Shown here piece after piece: positions 39,631-48,982 of a DNA stretch of 64,000 nt. The position numbers and the translations under genes were made by a program. The stretch lies in the NCBI GenBank assembly GCA_020882975.1, contig JAHRFD010000021.1, positions 1 to 64,000 of the forward strand. Direction: 5' to 3'. Under the pieces are notes generated by a model. That model saw only the letters and a list, made by a program, of their open reading frames with translations, did not search any database and had not been told where the DNA came from. The DNA comes from Microcoleus sp. EPA2. Lineage in GTDB: Bacteria > Cyanobacteriota > Cyanobacteriia > Cyanobacteriales > Microcoleaceae. Each line of letters starts with the position of its first letter. Position 1 is the stretch's first letter.

Positions 39631-39725
39631 TCAAAAGCGCCCTTCATTAACCGAGGCGCGATCGCGCTGACTTGAATTGAGGAGCGATCGCTATTATAAT
39701 AACAGCTATATACTGTAAAAAAACG

Positions 39726-40142
39726 ATGGCCGCCAAAGACCTATTCCATGATGCCGTCAAACAAGCACTCCTGAAGGAAGAGTGGATAGTTACCGCAGAT
39801 CCGCTGATCCTCAAGATAGATAAGGTGAAGCTGGAGATAGATTTAGCAGCAGAGAAAGTCTTTGCCGCCCAAAAGGCTGGACGCAAAATTGCAGTTGAAA
39901 TTAAAAGCTTTCTCCATCCATCAGCGATTACAGACTTTCATTTAGCGTTAGGACAGTTTTTGAACTACCGCTTAGGATTGCAAATGATCGAACCAGATAG
40001 AACTCTTTATCTGGCAGTACCTATCGATATATATCAATCATTTTTTCAAGAAAAATTCACTCAGGAAGCCGTCAGACAGTATCAAGTAAAGTTAATTGCT
40101 TACGACCCTGTTCAGGAGGTAATCATTGAATGGAAAGAATAG
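39726..40142 (+). CDS. xisH: XisH-family protein (PD-(D/E)XK nuclease-like)
   Basis: This 138-residue protein is named for the fdxN-element excision controlling factors of heterocystous cyanobacteria. It has a nuclease-like core: Asp39 in EIDLAAEK and Glu58-x-Lys60 in AVEIKSF, the spacing expected of PD-(D/E)XK enzymes. The next gene, xisI, overlaps it by 13 bases, so the two are coupled. The organism shows no other sign of an fdxN element here, so the pair probably has another role. No DNA cleavage has been shown for it from sequence alone. Confidence 0.9.
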   Translation: MAAKDLFHDAVKQALLKEEWIVTADPLILKIDKVKLEIDLAAEKVFAAQKAGRKIAVEIKSFLHPSAITDFHLALGQFLNYRLGLQMIEPDRTLYLAVPIDIYQSFFQEKFTQEAVRQYQVKLIAYDPVQEVIIEWKE

Positions 40143-40468
40143 AGCAGTATCGCCAATTTATCCGCCAACTTTTAACCTCTCATGCCAGTCTCGATAATAA
40201 TTCCGAGTTGGATGGTGAGTGTCAACTCGTGTTCGACACAGAACACGATCATTACCAAATTTTAGATGTTGGTTGGGAGGGATACAAACGGATTTATAAC
40301 TGTTTCATTCACTTAGATATCAAGGATGGTAAAATCTGGATTCAACGTAATATGACAGAAGCCGATCTCGGACAGGAATTAGTCGATCTGGGAGTACCAA
40401 AAGAAGATATAGTTTTAGGTTTACATCCACCTTACAAGCGTCCGTATACCGGCTATGGAGTAGCTTAG
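40130..40468 (+). CDS. xisI: XisI-family protein
   Basis: This 112-residue partner of XisH contains the family features QLVFDTEHDHYQILDVGWEG, IHLDIKDGKIWIQRN and LGVPKEDIVLGLHPPYKR. Its ATG lies inside the last codons of xisH. XisI and XisH are nearly always adjacent in cyanobacteria and occur in many copies, like a mobile two-gene module. Its molecular role is unknown. Confidence 0.92.
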   Translation: MERIEQYRQFIRQLLTSHASLDNNSELDGECQLVFDTEHDHYQILDVGWEGYKRIYNCFIHLDIKDGKIWIQRNMTEADLGQELVDLGVPKEDIVLGLHPPYKRPYTGYGVA

Positions 40469-40518
40469 GAAAGAGTGCGATCGCCCTTCCTTAACTGAGG
40501 TGCGATCGCAATTTCAAT

Positions 40519-41130
40519 TTATCCCCTAGATCGCAGTTCATCAACATCTGCTTCTGCATCTTCCTTAGTAAAAATTACATCCTCATAAATCGCATCAATA
40601 CCTGTGCGAAAATCTACGCTAGCCAAGTTAATTTCGCTACCTTGAGTATAGGAATACAAAACCCACAACCCTTCAGCATTCCGACGGAAACACTCTACCC
40701 GCTCGCGTTTTTGGCTAATTAACACATACTCTTGAAGCGTTTCTAATTATTGATAATCAGCAAATTTATCCCCCCGATCGAATCCTTCTGTACTATTAGA
40801 TAAAACCTCGACAATTAAACAAGGATATCTTTTAAAAGATTGAAAAGCCTTGTCCCGTTCATCGCACGTTACCATCACGTCGGGATAGTAGTAAACATTC
40901 TGAGATTCAATCCTAGCTTTCATGTCTGACATATAAACACGACAGCCAGTGCCCCGAACATGACTTCTCAAAAGTGCAAATAAGTTGCCCGCAACCGTCA
41001 CATGAGCATCATTTGCATCAGCCCTTGCATAGATTTCGCCCTGAATATACTCATGTTTGAGCGGACTGAGTTCTTCTAACTTCAGATACTCTTCGGGGGA
41101 GATATAATTGTGGGGGCGATCGGTAATCAC
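40519..41130 (-). pseudogene. Uma2-family endonuclease gene with an in-frame stop
   Basis: Two adjacent minus-strand frames, 40747-41130 and the codons down to 40519, are in the same reading frame and separated only by TAA at 40747-40749. Read through, they give a full Uma2 protein of about 203 residues: SPEEYLKLEE at the N-terminus, Asp in YYPDVMVTC, ExL in CLIVEVLSNST, then after the stop LETLQEYVLISQKRERV. A one-base change (CAA to TAA or similar) would explain it. Uma2 proteins have a PD-(D/E)XK fold and are extremely numerous in cyanobacteria. Confidence 0.8.
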
Positions 41131-41186
41131 GGGGTTTACAAAATGTAAGTTTTAGATGATTTAATTCGAGCTATTCCTATTATATA

Positions 41187-41293
41187 ATATCGTTTCTGGT
41201 TGGATCGGAATTATTTAACCGCAGAGAACACAGAGGACACAGAGGGAGAAAATAGAGATCTTAATAATTCAGATGCTACCGGATTTGATATAA
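41187..41293. repeat. Dispersed MITE-like repeat, copy D
   Basis: ATATCGTTTCTGGTTGGATCGG at the left and GCTACCGGATTTGATATAA at the right. It is nearly identical to copy G (62277-62383). The fragment GCGGTTCATTTAATCTTACG that follows at about 41362 is shared with copy A. Confidence 0.85.
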
Positions 41294-41422
41294 TAGAACG
41301 ATAGAACCGTGAAGGAATAAATGCCTCTTCTTTTTTCTCTAACTTAGCGTCCGCGTGCCTCGCGGTTCATTTAATCTTACGCCCTATTAGCGGTAGATGA
41401 AAAGACCTCTGAGCCGATGGAT

Positions 41423-42247
41423 TTAAGCACTTTCTTCAATTAAATCCGCTTCCGCATCCCGCCGTCTGTTCATACCTCTGGCAATTGAAGTTCCCTCCCA
41501 AATTCGTTTCATTTCTCTGATTTTTACCGCAATTCCCTTCACATCTTTTTTCGGTACTAAATCCCGAATTGCGCGCATTTCCAGGCGACGATTTCCCTCC
41601 AAACTCGTACCGCGATTAAACACCAAACTCACCAATCCCCCTTGAACATCTGGTGGTAATTCTTCAAAACCGGGAAATGTTTGTTTGGTAAAATTGTAAA
41701 ATTTTGGCACTGTGACAGCATTAAAAACTTCCCAAGCTAATTCCCAAGAAATTATGATATCTCGAACACTAGCTAAACGCTGCTGCGCTGCATCCTTTTT
41801 TAACCCGCAGCAATCACTCAAACGCTTCCGGTCAACATCCTCTAATTTATGCCAATCTTGGTTAAAGACTTCTACACTGTTGTAACCTACATCATAACCG
41901 ATGCCGATCGTAATTCCTGATTGTCCTTCGGGCCAAGTGGGGTGTTGCAAAAATTTTTCGTAATATTCCTTTCCGCCACCAATCTCGAATTCCAAAATTA
42001 ACTCGATCGCCCTGTATGATAAAAGTGACGACCCCAGCAATTCTCCAGGAAACAAAGCAGTCAGGGTTCGATCGCCCGCGATGCCATCTGCTACCAATCC
42101 TTGATTACTCTGAAATTCTTTCAGGGCTGCTTCAGTTTTTGGTCCAAATTGACCATCGGCACGACTGGAACTTAACCCTAATTCTAACAACCGTTTTTGT
42201 AGTTTAACCACATCGGAACCTGATGCACCTAATTTGAGAATTTGCAC
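41423..42247 (-). CDS. Peptidoglycan-binding plus lysozyme-like protein (endolysin-like)
   Basis: GTG 42247 is chosen (274 residues) because AAAGGAGG lies eight bases before it; an ATG at 42277 would put that ribosome-binding site inside the gene. Residues 1-68 form a PG_binding_1 domain (GSDVVKLQKRLLELG, DGQFGPKTEAALKEFQ). From about residue 78 the rest looks like a lysozyme-type glycosidase: FEIGGGKEYYEKF with a candidate catalytic Glu, then GITIGIGYDVGYN with Asp119. This layout is like phage endolysins and pesticin-type muramidases. No signal peptide is seen. It may be a prophage relic or a wall-remodelling enzyme. Confidence 0.65.
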   Translation of the reverse strand: MQILKLGASGSDVVKLQKRLLELGLSSSRADGQFGPKTEAALKEFQSNQGLVADGIAGDRTLTALFPGELLGSSLLSYRAIELILEFEIGGGKEYYEKFLQHPTWPEGQSGITIGIGYDVGYNSVEVFNQDWHKLEDVDRKRLSDCCGLKKDAAQQRLASVRDIIISWELAWEVFNAVTVPKFYNFTKQTFPGFEELPPDVQGGLVSLVFNRGTSLEGNRRLEMRAIRDLVPKKDVKGIAVKIREMKRIWEGTSIARGMNRRRDAEADLIEESA

Positions 42248-42329
42248 AATCAGTTCCTCCTTTATACATAAAGCCATCTATTGAGCCTACAAAATTCACG
42301 AATGTTAATTTTTTTGACGGATATTGCTC

Positions 42330-42470
42330 TCAATATCGATACATTTGGGCGACGCCTATACCTGTCTGAGCATCACCAACGACTTGACCGTTATTATTAA
42401 TCGCCCAAGCTCGAGTTTCAGAGCCACTCACTGTCCCTAAGTCAAGAATAGAGTAGGTTTGATTTGGCAT
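42330..42470 (-). CDS. HAF-repeat protein fragment
   Basis: A 46-residue frame begins MPNQTYSILDLGTVSGSETR and continues AWAINNNGQVVGDAQ, the HAF extracellular repeat pattern (D-L-G-T then A-x-x-I-N-N-x-G-Q-V-V-G). HAF proteins have many such repeats and a secretion signal; only one is present here. It is either a very short product or the leftover of a larger gene. Confidence 0.5.
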   Translation of the reverse strand: MPNQTYSILDLGTVSGSETRAWAINNNGQVVGDAQTGIGVAQMYRY

Positions 42471-42642
42471 TTTTTTGCTCAACTATTTTTTTAGGGTTAA
42501 ATAAACTGATGGCGCGATAACACAAGCTTGTCATAATGGACAACCACAGGCCAGCTCTAGTTTTAAGATGATGGAAGCGATCGCACCACAAATCGCGATC
42601 CCAGCAATAGATAAGTCTAGCATAAAAGCTTTGTTAGACATG

Positions 42643-42822
42643 ATATGGTTGACCGTTGCATCGGAATGATTTAACCGGACCTAGAACATAGAGAACACAC
42701 AGAGATCGCAGAGAAATAGACATCTTCTAAAAAGATAGTCAAGAACAGGCTATAAACCTGTTCCATAACAATTATGGGAGAGGTCTAATGAATACAGGAC
42801 GATTAAGAGAGGAATTGATATG
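42643..42822. repeat. Dispersed MITE-like repeat, copy E (with insert)
   Basis: It starts ATATGGTTGACCGTTGCATC and GGAATGATTTAACCGG, and ends GGACGATTAAGAGAGGAATT then GATATGA. It is about 70 bases longer than the other copies because of an interior insert that includes a GAACAGG/CCTGTTC stem. Confidence 0.7.
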
Positions 42823-42914
42823 ACTTCTTACTCCTATCGATCGTTGTGTAATTTAACAATTAGTGGTAACACTGCACTCTTATTTCTATTGAATATTCCC
42901 TAAAAAATGGTTTT

Positions 42915-43610
42915 TTAGCGTGCGTTTTGGCAAGCCTGGACTGCGGCAGCCTCGCTAATCTCAGTTCTGACTCTGACGGTTCTACAGTTCACATCATTCG
43001 CAACACAAATCCAGCCTGAAAATGGTTTCTGTACCTCTGTTCGATACAGCAAATTCTCCATACACTGCTGAATCGCCTGTGGCGACCCTCCAACCGGATT
43101 AGTCAAGGTTGTACCTCCGCCTCCCGGAATGATGATCAGCGGTGTGTTCTGATTTGGATTACTGACAGGAGCCACTGGATTGCCACCCACCGCATTACGG
43201 CACTGGTTGACCGCTTCTTCTTCACTCAATACCGAAACCCTAATCGAACTCGCCCAGCAGACATTTTTGGGATTAAAAAAGTTTCGATGATCAGTCCAGC
43301 ATTGAGTTCCGGTACTCAGATGAGCAGAGAACGCATCCATCGGGTAAATGTATTCTGTCTTACCATCCGTTCGCTGTCGAGGTGCACCTTCGTAAGTCTG
43401 AAATCGCTTATTCTGTACACATCTTTCGATCGCCAAACCACCACTGGAACACAGGTCAGCAGCTTTATCAGGCGAAACGCCTTGGCGGACAAACTCACTC
43501 AGACATTCTCGAATCGAACTCTGGGCGATCGCGCCTTGGGTCATTAGCAATGGTGATAGCATCGTGGCGATCGCGCCTGCGATCGTCAATGCTTGATGAT
43601 TTATAATCAT
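42915..43610 (-). CDS. Secreted Cys-containing protein (tandem repeat domain)
   Basis: ATG 43610 is chosen because it gives a clear signal peptide (hydrophobic 8-26, cleavage after QGAIAQ) and avoids overlapping the upstream gene. The mature part has two copies of one domain. Each has an AI/AL-xx-C opening and an ending of the form VRxxxxSExxAVxxC(R/Q)NA, namely SVLSEEEAVNQCRNA and TEISEAAAVQACQNA. The C-terminal copy (GGSPQAIQQCMENLLY) matches the single copy in the upstream gene. Function unknown; likely periplasmic or extracellular. Confidence 0.7.
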   Translation of the reverse strand: MIINHQALTIAGAIATMLSPLLMTQGAIAQSSIRECLSEFVRQGVSPDKAADLCSSGGLAIERCVQNKRFQTYEGAPRQRTDGKTEYIYPMDAFSAHLSTGTQCWTDHRNFFNPKNVCWASSIRVSVLSEEEAVNQCRNAVGGNPVAPVSNPNQNTPLIIIPGGGGTTLTNPVGGSPQAIQQCMENLLYRTEVQKPFSGWICVANDVNCRTVRVRTEISEAAAVQACQNAR

Positions 43611-43636
43611 GGCTCTACAAATAATGGAAAGTTGTC

Positions 43637-44161
43637 TTAGCGTGCGTTTTGGCAAACCTGAACGGCAGCAACTTCACTGGTTTGAGTTCTCACGGTTTGC
43701 AGTTGCCAACCGCCCCAACCATCTTCTCGACTCACTTGGCTGCAATAACTGCGAGTGCAAACTAGCTGTTGTTCGTACATCAGGTTTTTCATGCAGTTAC
43801 CGATCGCCTGCGGAGAACCACCAATTTGCCGTCGCGGTTGGTAAATTACGGGAGGTTGCTGCGGTTGATAAATGACCAGGGGCTGCGCTGCGGTCCCGCC
43901 AGCAGGAGTTGGCGAAGCCGGACAGCCAAAAGGAGTGCAAGGATCTGCACCCGGATTTGGGCAACCAAACGGGTTACAAGCACCGGCACCGGGTTGAGAA
44001 CAGCCGAAGGGATTGCACGTTTGGGCAACTGAAGGCTGTGTGTGTCCGAGTAAAGGTAGAATGGCGCTCAGAACGCCGATCGTTAGTGCTTTACTAAAGG
44101 TGACTGACAAAAACCCACGCTTGCGTGAGCATCCGAGCGATCGATTCATTTTTGTTTCCAT
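43637..44161 (-). CDS. Secreted Cys-containing protein with PFGC repeats
   Basis: This 174-residue protein has a positively charged N-terminus, a hydrophobic stretch and a likely cleavage site at SVAQ. Three short repeats follow: CNPFGCSQPGAGA, CNPFGCPNPGADP and CTPFGCPASP. Then comes a Pro/Gln linker, then the same C-terminal domain as the downstream gene (GGSPQAIGNCMKNLMY and TSEVAAVQVCQNAR). The two genes are 26 bases apart on one strand, so they look like a duplicated operon pair. Function unknown. Confidence 0.7.
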   Translation of the reverse strand: METKMNRSLGCSRKRGFLSVTFSKALTIGVLSAILPLLGHTQPSVAQTCNPFGCSQPGAGACNPFGCPNPGADPCTPFGCPASPTPAGGTAAQPLVIYQPQQPPVIYQPRRQIGGSPQAIGNCMKNLMYEQQLVCTRSYCSQVSREDGWGGWQLQTVRTQTSEVAAVQVCQNAR

Positions 44162-44254
44162 TCCTGTTTACTGAAAATGTTCAGTAGATGCTCAATTTTA
44201 ATCATCTTTGCCAGTTCAAGTCGAACATTTCCTTGCGAATTGAACATATTCTTG

Positions 44255-45178
44255 CTACATCATGCGAAACTGCTTAGGTGAAATGCCTGTGTATCTGCGA
44301 AAATGCTTAGCAAAATGACTGGGGTTAGCAAAACCACATTCGATCGCAATGTAGAGCATTGTGTGTTCTTTCTGCTTCAGTAATAACTTCGATCGCTCGA
44401 CTCGCTGGTGTATCAAATACGCATGAGGAGTCATGCCCGTAGATTTCTTAAATAATCGACAGAAATGGTACTGGCTAATCTGCAATTCATCTGCAAGGGT
44501 TGCTAACGATAGGTTCTCACTTAGATGAACGTTCATATAATCAAGAGCTTGCTTCAGTTTGTACTTAGGTAAGCCATCTTCATACTCTGGTAGAATGTGC
44601 TTGCGGGTTGAGTAGTTTCTCAAAAAATGTGCAGCCATAGCTGTTGCCATTGACTCCGCATAGAAGCAACTATTTGTTGCATCAGTTTCTAATACCGTTT
44701 TCAGAGCTAAGACAATTTGATAGACTAACGGATCGAGCGTTGATAGCGTCGGCTTCAGTTCGATTTTCTCTGGATTTGCAGACTCGTAAGCAGCATGAGC
44801 TAGAAATGCAGGATCGAGATAGCAGTGAGTCGTTTCCCCTGCCTGACTCGATCTCACTTTGAGCAGCATATGAGCCGGAAAAATTTCAATATGCCCCTTT
44901 TCCTGTTCGTGATGTTGAAATCGATAACGCTTTCCATCAATTACCATCTCTACTTCCGTTGGCTGCTTCCATGATGGTAACGAAATGAGGTGCTGAAGAC
45001 CTGTTGTTTCCGGGAAGTCAATTGCAGGCAGTTGATAATGTGCAAGATGGATATTTTTCCATCCCGCTTGTTGGCTGGAGTGAATCACTGGACGCGGAGC
45101 AAAGGTTAAGGTTGAATCTTGTTGAAAGTAATCAATCTCTAAAAGTCTCTCTACTGACATCATAAATTTGCTTTCCAA
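44255..45178 (-). CDS. AraC-family transcriptional regulator
   Basis: This 307-residue regulator has a C-terminal double helix-turn-helix: NLSLATLADELQISQYHFCR then FKKSTGMTPHAYLIHQRVE, ending CGFANPSHFAKHFRRYTGIS. The N-terminal 190 residues are a probable ligand-binding domain without clear motifs. It is on the same strand as, and directly upstream of, the two secreted-protein genes (93 bases between it and the nearest), so it could control them. Confidence 0.9.
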   Translation of the reverse strand: MESKFMMSVERLLEIDYFQQDSTLTFAPRPVIHSSQQAGWKNIHLAHYQLPAIDFPETTGLQHLISLPSWKQPTEVEMVIDGKRYRFQHHEQEKGHIEIFPAHMLLKVRSSQAGETTHCYLDPAFLAHAAYESANPEKIELKPTLSTLDPLVYQIVLALKTVLETDATNSCFYAESMATAMAAHFLRNYSTRKHILPEYEDGLPKYKLKQALDYMNVHLSENLSLATLADELQISQYHFCRLFKKSTGMTPHAYLIHQRVERSKLLLKQKEHTMLYIAIECGFANPSHFAKHFRRYTGISPKQFRMM

Positions 45179-45378
45179 ATTTCAAGGCATTCTCCGTACT
45201 TTGCCTGCGAGAACTTATAAAGCATTGTCCGAAGCAATAACGAGAGCTTTTGAGCAATTTGAGGAGCAAGACTTCTGTTCTGTGGTTTACTCACTGCTGT
45301 TATTGTACATCCAGAAACCTGAGAAAGATTATACTCTAATTTATCACATTTAGGACTTATGCAACCATCCTAGGTCTC

Positions 45379-45404
45379 GGGGCAACCGGGCGTGGGATTG
45401 CCCC
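45379..45404. repeat. Short inverted repeat GGGGCAA...TTGCCCC
   Basis: Perfect 7-base arms around a 12-base centre, 59 bases past the stop of fcl. It is part of a widespread GC-rich intergenic repeat type rather than a clear terminator. Confidence 0.5.
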
Positions 45405-45462
45405 TACAAAACGCTACATTTAAATCAATAGAGTCAGTCTCGATCGACCTGGTTTTTTAGAC

Positions 45463-46407
45463 TCACGCTGCGTGTTTCCGATACCATTCTATTGTATTTT
45501 TCAACCCTTCCTTAAACTCGGTCTGTGCAGTAAACCCAAAGGCTGTTTTTGCCCTTTCTGTATCCAAACAACGGCGTGGCTGACCATTGGGTTTATCTGT
45601 TTCCCAAACAATTTCGCCTTTAAATTCCATCAATTCGCAAATTAACTCAATCAAATCTTTAATTGGTACTTCAGAATTGGTTCCCAAATTCACTGGTTCG
45701 GAGTCATTGTAATCCTGAGTTGCCATCACGATTCCCCGCGCTGCATCTGTGGAATACAAAAACTCGCGGGTAGGGCTACCGTCGCCCCACACTGGCAATG
45801 TTTTGTCTCCCCTTTCTTGGGCTTCGTGGACTTTCCGAATTAAGGCGGGGATGACATGGGAACTTTTGGGGTCAAAGTTATCTTCTGGGCCGTATAAGTT
45901 GACTGGTAGCAAGTAGATCCCGTTGAATCCGTACTGCTGGCGATAGGATTGCAGTTGCACTAATAAGGCTTTTTTGGCAATTCCATAAGGGGCGTTAGTT
46001 ACTTCTGGATAGCCGTTCCAGAGGTTGTCTTCTTTGAAAGGAACTGGAGTTAAGTTTGGATAAGCACAAATTGTGCCAACACAAACAAATTTTGCAACTC
46101 CGGCTTGGTAGGCTGCGTGAATTAGTTGCGCGCCCATCATCAAATTGTCGTAAAATAATTCAGCGGGTTTGAGTAGGTTTAAACCAATGCCACCGACGTG
46201 GGCTGCTAGATGGATGATGATGTCTTGTTTGTCGGCGGCGCGTTGGCAGTTTTCCATGACGCGGAGGTCGCAATCGCGCGATCGCGTTACACTAATTTTA
46301 TCAGCATCGGCTCCTGCTTTGACTAACTGGTCGATGACTTGACGGCCGAGGAAACCGGCGCCACCTGTGACTAAAATCTGTTTGTTAGTTAAATCTAAGC
46401 TGGTCAT
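45463..46407 (-). CDS. fcl: GDP-L-fucose synthase
   Basis: This 314-residue short-chain dehydrogenase-type enzyme reduces and epimerises GDP-4-keto-6-deoxymannose to GDP-L-fucose with NADPH. Motifs are the nucleotide-binding [22 protein letters not shown], and the catalytic YGIAKKA (Tyr-x3-Lys) after VGTICAYP. The gene for the preceding step, gmd, lies 327 bases upstream on the same strand. Confidence 0.94.
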   Translation of the reverse strand: MTSLDLTNKQILVTGGAGFLGRQVIDQLVKAGADADKISVTRSRDCDLRVMENCQRAADKQDIIIHLAAHVGGIGLNLLKPAELFYDNLMMGAQLIHAAYQAGVAKFVCVGTICAYPNLTPVPFKEDNLWNGYPEVTNAPYGIAKKALLVQLQSYRQQYGFNGIYLLPVNLYGPEDNFDPKSSHVIPALIRKVHEAQERGDKTLPVWGDGSPTREFLYSTDAARGIVMATQDYNDSEPVNLGTNSEVPIKDLIELICELMEFKGEIVWETDKPNGQPRRCLDTERAKTAFGFTAQTEFKEGLKNTIEWYRKHAA

Positions 46408-46734
46408 AATTTTATCCTCTTATTTGCATCAGGGTCGATCGACAATATCCAATATCAGCAAGATGAAACCCCCGCGCTGAAGCTTAACTACTCACCGAAG
46501 AAACCAGTATTAATCATGGGCTTGTTTGTGGGTGGGGGCGGGTTTGTTTCACTCTCCTAGACGCAACCGCCATGAGTAATATTGAATTTAGGGTATCTCA
46601 TGTGAGTTTTTGCACAATTTTTAGGGGTTCGGGATAGTAGAGCACCCCATCGATTTGCACTATGAAAAAGCTGAGAAGTTTACCCGCCCCTACAGCTTGG
46701 TGACCGCCGTGAAAGAGTTCAGTAAATGCAAAAA
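46408..46734. other. Intergenic region, no gene seen
   Basis: This is 327 bases between gmd and fcl. It contains GC-rich repeat-like motifs (gggggcgggttt near 46537, cccgcccctaca near 46683) but no coding frame or terminator that I can support. Confidence 0.5.
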
Positions 46735-47766
46735 TTAATCAAATCCGTTCCCAGAACCTCGCCCCTGCTGATCCAGAGCTTTAATGTCAGCATCTACCAT
46801 TAAGTGTACTAATTGCTCAAAAGTTACAGAGGGTTCCCAATTTAACTGAGTGCGGGCTTTTGTCGAGTCGCCAATCAAAAGTTCGACTTCGGCGGGACGT
46901 AGGTAGCGCTCATCAAACTCTACATAATCTTCCCAATTTAAGTTGGTGTAGCTGAAGGCTAAATGTAGGAATTCCTTAATGGAATGGGTCTCGTTGGTCG
47001 CAATGACGTAATCGTCTGGTTTTTCTTGTTGCAGCATCAGCCACATTGCTCGCACATAGTCTTTAGCATAGCCCCAGTCTCGCTTGGCATCGAGATTTCC
47101 GAGATAAAGTTTTTTCTGTTTTCCTGCTAAAATTTTGGCGAGGGCGCGAGTAATTTTGCGAGTTACAAATGTTTCGCCACGGCGGGGAGATTCGTGGTTA
47201 AATAGGATGCCGTTGCAGGCAAAAAGACCGTAGGATTCGCGATAATTTACGGTTTGCCAGTGACCGTAAACTTTGGCGCAAGCGTAGGGGCTTCTGGGAT
47301 AAAAAGGTGTTGTTTCTTTTTGGGGAACTTCCTGTACTAAGCCAAACATTTCCGAAGAACCTGCTTGATAAAAGCGCACTTCTATGCCTGTACGTCGCTG
47401 ATAGTCTCGAACTGCTTCTAGGAGGCGCAATACGCCCATTCCTACGGCATCAACCGTATATTCTGGGGAGTCAAAGCTAACTCGAACGTGAGATTGAGCC
47501 CCTAGGTTATAAACTTCTACTGGCTTGACTTCTTCTAATATCCGGCGCAGAGTGGTGCCGTCGGTTAAGTCTCCGTAGTGGAGAAACAACTTGGCGTCCT
47601 CGCTGTGAGGATCGACATAAATGTGGTCAATGCGATCGGTATTGAAACTAGAACTCCGCCGGATAATGCCGTGAACTTCATAGCCTTTTTCTAGCAATAA
47701 CTCACTTAAATAAGAGCCGTCTTGACCTGTGATACCGGTGATTAGGGCTCGCTTCCGTTGCGTCAT
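46735..47766 (-). CDS. gmd: GDP-mannose 4,6-dehydratase
   Basis: This 343-residue enzyme converts GDP-mannose to GDP-4-keto-6-deoxymannose. Motifs are [21 protein letters not shown] (NADP binding), [20 protein letters not shown] and the active-site [15 protein letters not shown] with Tyr and Lys. It works with the downstream fcl to supply GDP-L-fucose for envelope polysaccharide. Confidence 0.95.
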   Translation of the reverse strand: MTQRKRALITGITGQDGSYLSELLLEKGYEVHGIIRRSSSFNTDRIDHIYVDPHSEDAKLFLHYGDLTDGTTLRRILEEVKPVEVYNLGAQSHVRVSFDSPEYTVDAVGMGVLRLLEAVRDYQRRTGIEVRFYQAGSSEMFGLVQEVPQKETTPFYPRSPYACAKVYGHWQTVNYRESYGLFACNGILFNHESPRRGETFVTRKITRALAKILAGKQKKLYLGNLDAKRDWGYAKDYVRAMWLMLQQEKPDDYVIATNETHSIKEFLHLAFSYTNLNWEDYVEFDERYLRPAEVELLIGDSTKARTQLNWEPSVTFEQLVHLMVDADIKALDQQGRGSGNGFD

Positions 47767-47977
47767 CTAAATTGTTCCTTGACAGATTGTAATTTTCAGG
47801 GCAGGGGTGCTGTTGCCTGCCGATCGTTTTCTCAAGCTCTAGGTTAACTCACAATTATTCGATCGGTGTCAAAGCAGAGTTGAGATTTTGCAAAGACTTA
47901 GCCCAGGCAGTCAGTAGCAAGCATCAGTAGTTAGTAGCAAATTAGTAGTAACTACTGATGCTGACTGCGGACAAAAA

Positions 47978-48709
47978 TTAGTATGCGCCGTTATTTTTAG
48001 GAAAAATCACCACGCCAATTGTTTTGAAAACGATCCACAGATCCATCCAAAGGTTTTTTTCATTTGCATAATAGAGGTCGATCTGGACTCGGCGGGGATA
48101 GGGAATGTCGTTCCGGCCGGAGACTTGCCATAGGCCTGTAATTCCAGGTCTGATGGTCAGAACTTTGTTGATGTAAGTGCCGTATCTAGGCAATTCCTCT
48201 TCAACTAAGGGTCTGGGCCCAACTACGCTCATATCTCCCTTCAAAACATTCCAAAATTGGGGAAATTCATCTAAACTGGTCGCTCTGAGAAACCTTCCGA
48301 TACAGGTAATTCGAGGGTCTTGTTTCAGCTTGAAATTGTCCTCAAACTCTTGACGGAGATGCGGCGATTTTTCCATGATTTCCACCAAGATGTCGTCGGC
48401 ATTTTCCACCATCGTTCTGAATTTCAGGCAATAAAACATCTTGTGATTTTTGCCTACTCGTTCCTGTACATAAAAAATTGGCCCGGAGGAGCTTAAGGCT
48501 ATCGAGAGAGCCAAAAGCAGGTAAACCGGAGCAAACAGGATCAGAACCGACAAGGAAAACATGATGTCAAATAACCGTTTGAAAAATTCTCCGTCGAGGC
48601 TTTGGAGAGAGCGACTTATGCGTCTGTCTCTAGACAAGACAGGCTGAAAACCGCGTCTCGCGATCGCTCGAATTACCTTGCCGGAGATTAGTTGGCTGTC
48701 GGCAGTCAT
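47978..48709 (-). CDS. Polyprenyl-phosphate sugar-1-phosphate transferase (WcaJ/PssY type)
   Basis: This 243-residue membrane-associated enzyme has one strong hydrophobic segment (FSLSVLILFAPVYLLLALSI) followed by PIFYVQERVGKNHKMFYCLKF, RFLRATSLDEFPQFWNVLKG, SVVGPRP and ITGLWQVSGRN. It transfers the first sugar-phosphate to the lipid carrier. It is a short form lacking the extra N-terminal membrane domain. It sits upstream of gmd and fcl on the same strand. Confidence 0.93.
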   Translation of the reverse strand: MTADSQLISGKVIRAIARRGFQPVLSRDRRISRSLQSLDGEFFKRLFDIMFSLSVLILFAPVYLLLALSIALSSSGPIFYVQERVGKNHKMFYCLKFRTMVENADDILVEIMEKSPHLRQEFEDNFKLKQDPRITCIGRFLRATSLDEFPQFWNVLKGDMSVVGPRPLVEEELPRYGTYINKVLTIRPGITGLWQVSGRNDIPYPRRVQIDLYYANEKNLWMDLWIVFKTIGVVIFPKNNGAY

Positions 48710-48982
48710 CTTACTCCTTCACTTCACACCACACACAGTCCTGATCATAAAGCCTCAAGACGCTTTGTTCTGTGAATTATGTTTCTAATCCTCAATTTTC
48801 TGGGGGAGTGGGTAGTGGACAGTGGGCAGTCGCTAGTGGCTAGTGGGCGGTTGGTGCTTACCAGTGGGCGGTTGAGGGTTGTCAGTGGGCCGAGAAAAAA
48901 TTCTCCCCCTGTGGGAATATCTCCCTGTCTCTCTGGGACTCTCTTCCCTGGGGACTCTCTCCCCCTGGGACTTTCTCCCCCT

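Noticed and set aside
45168-45353. 61-codon plus-strand frame upstream of the AraC gene
   Set aside because: It overlaps the AraC start and has no domain or ribosome-binding site.
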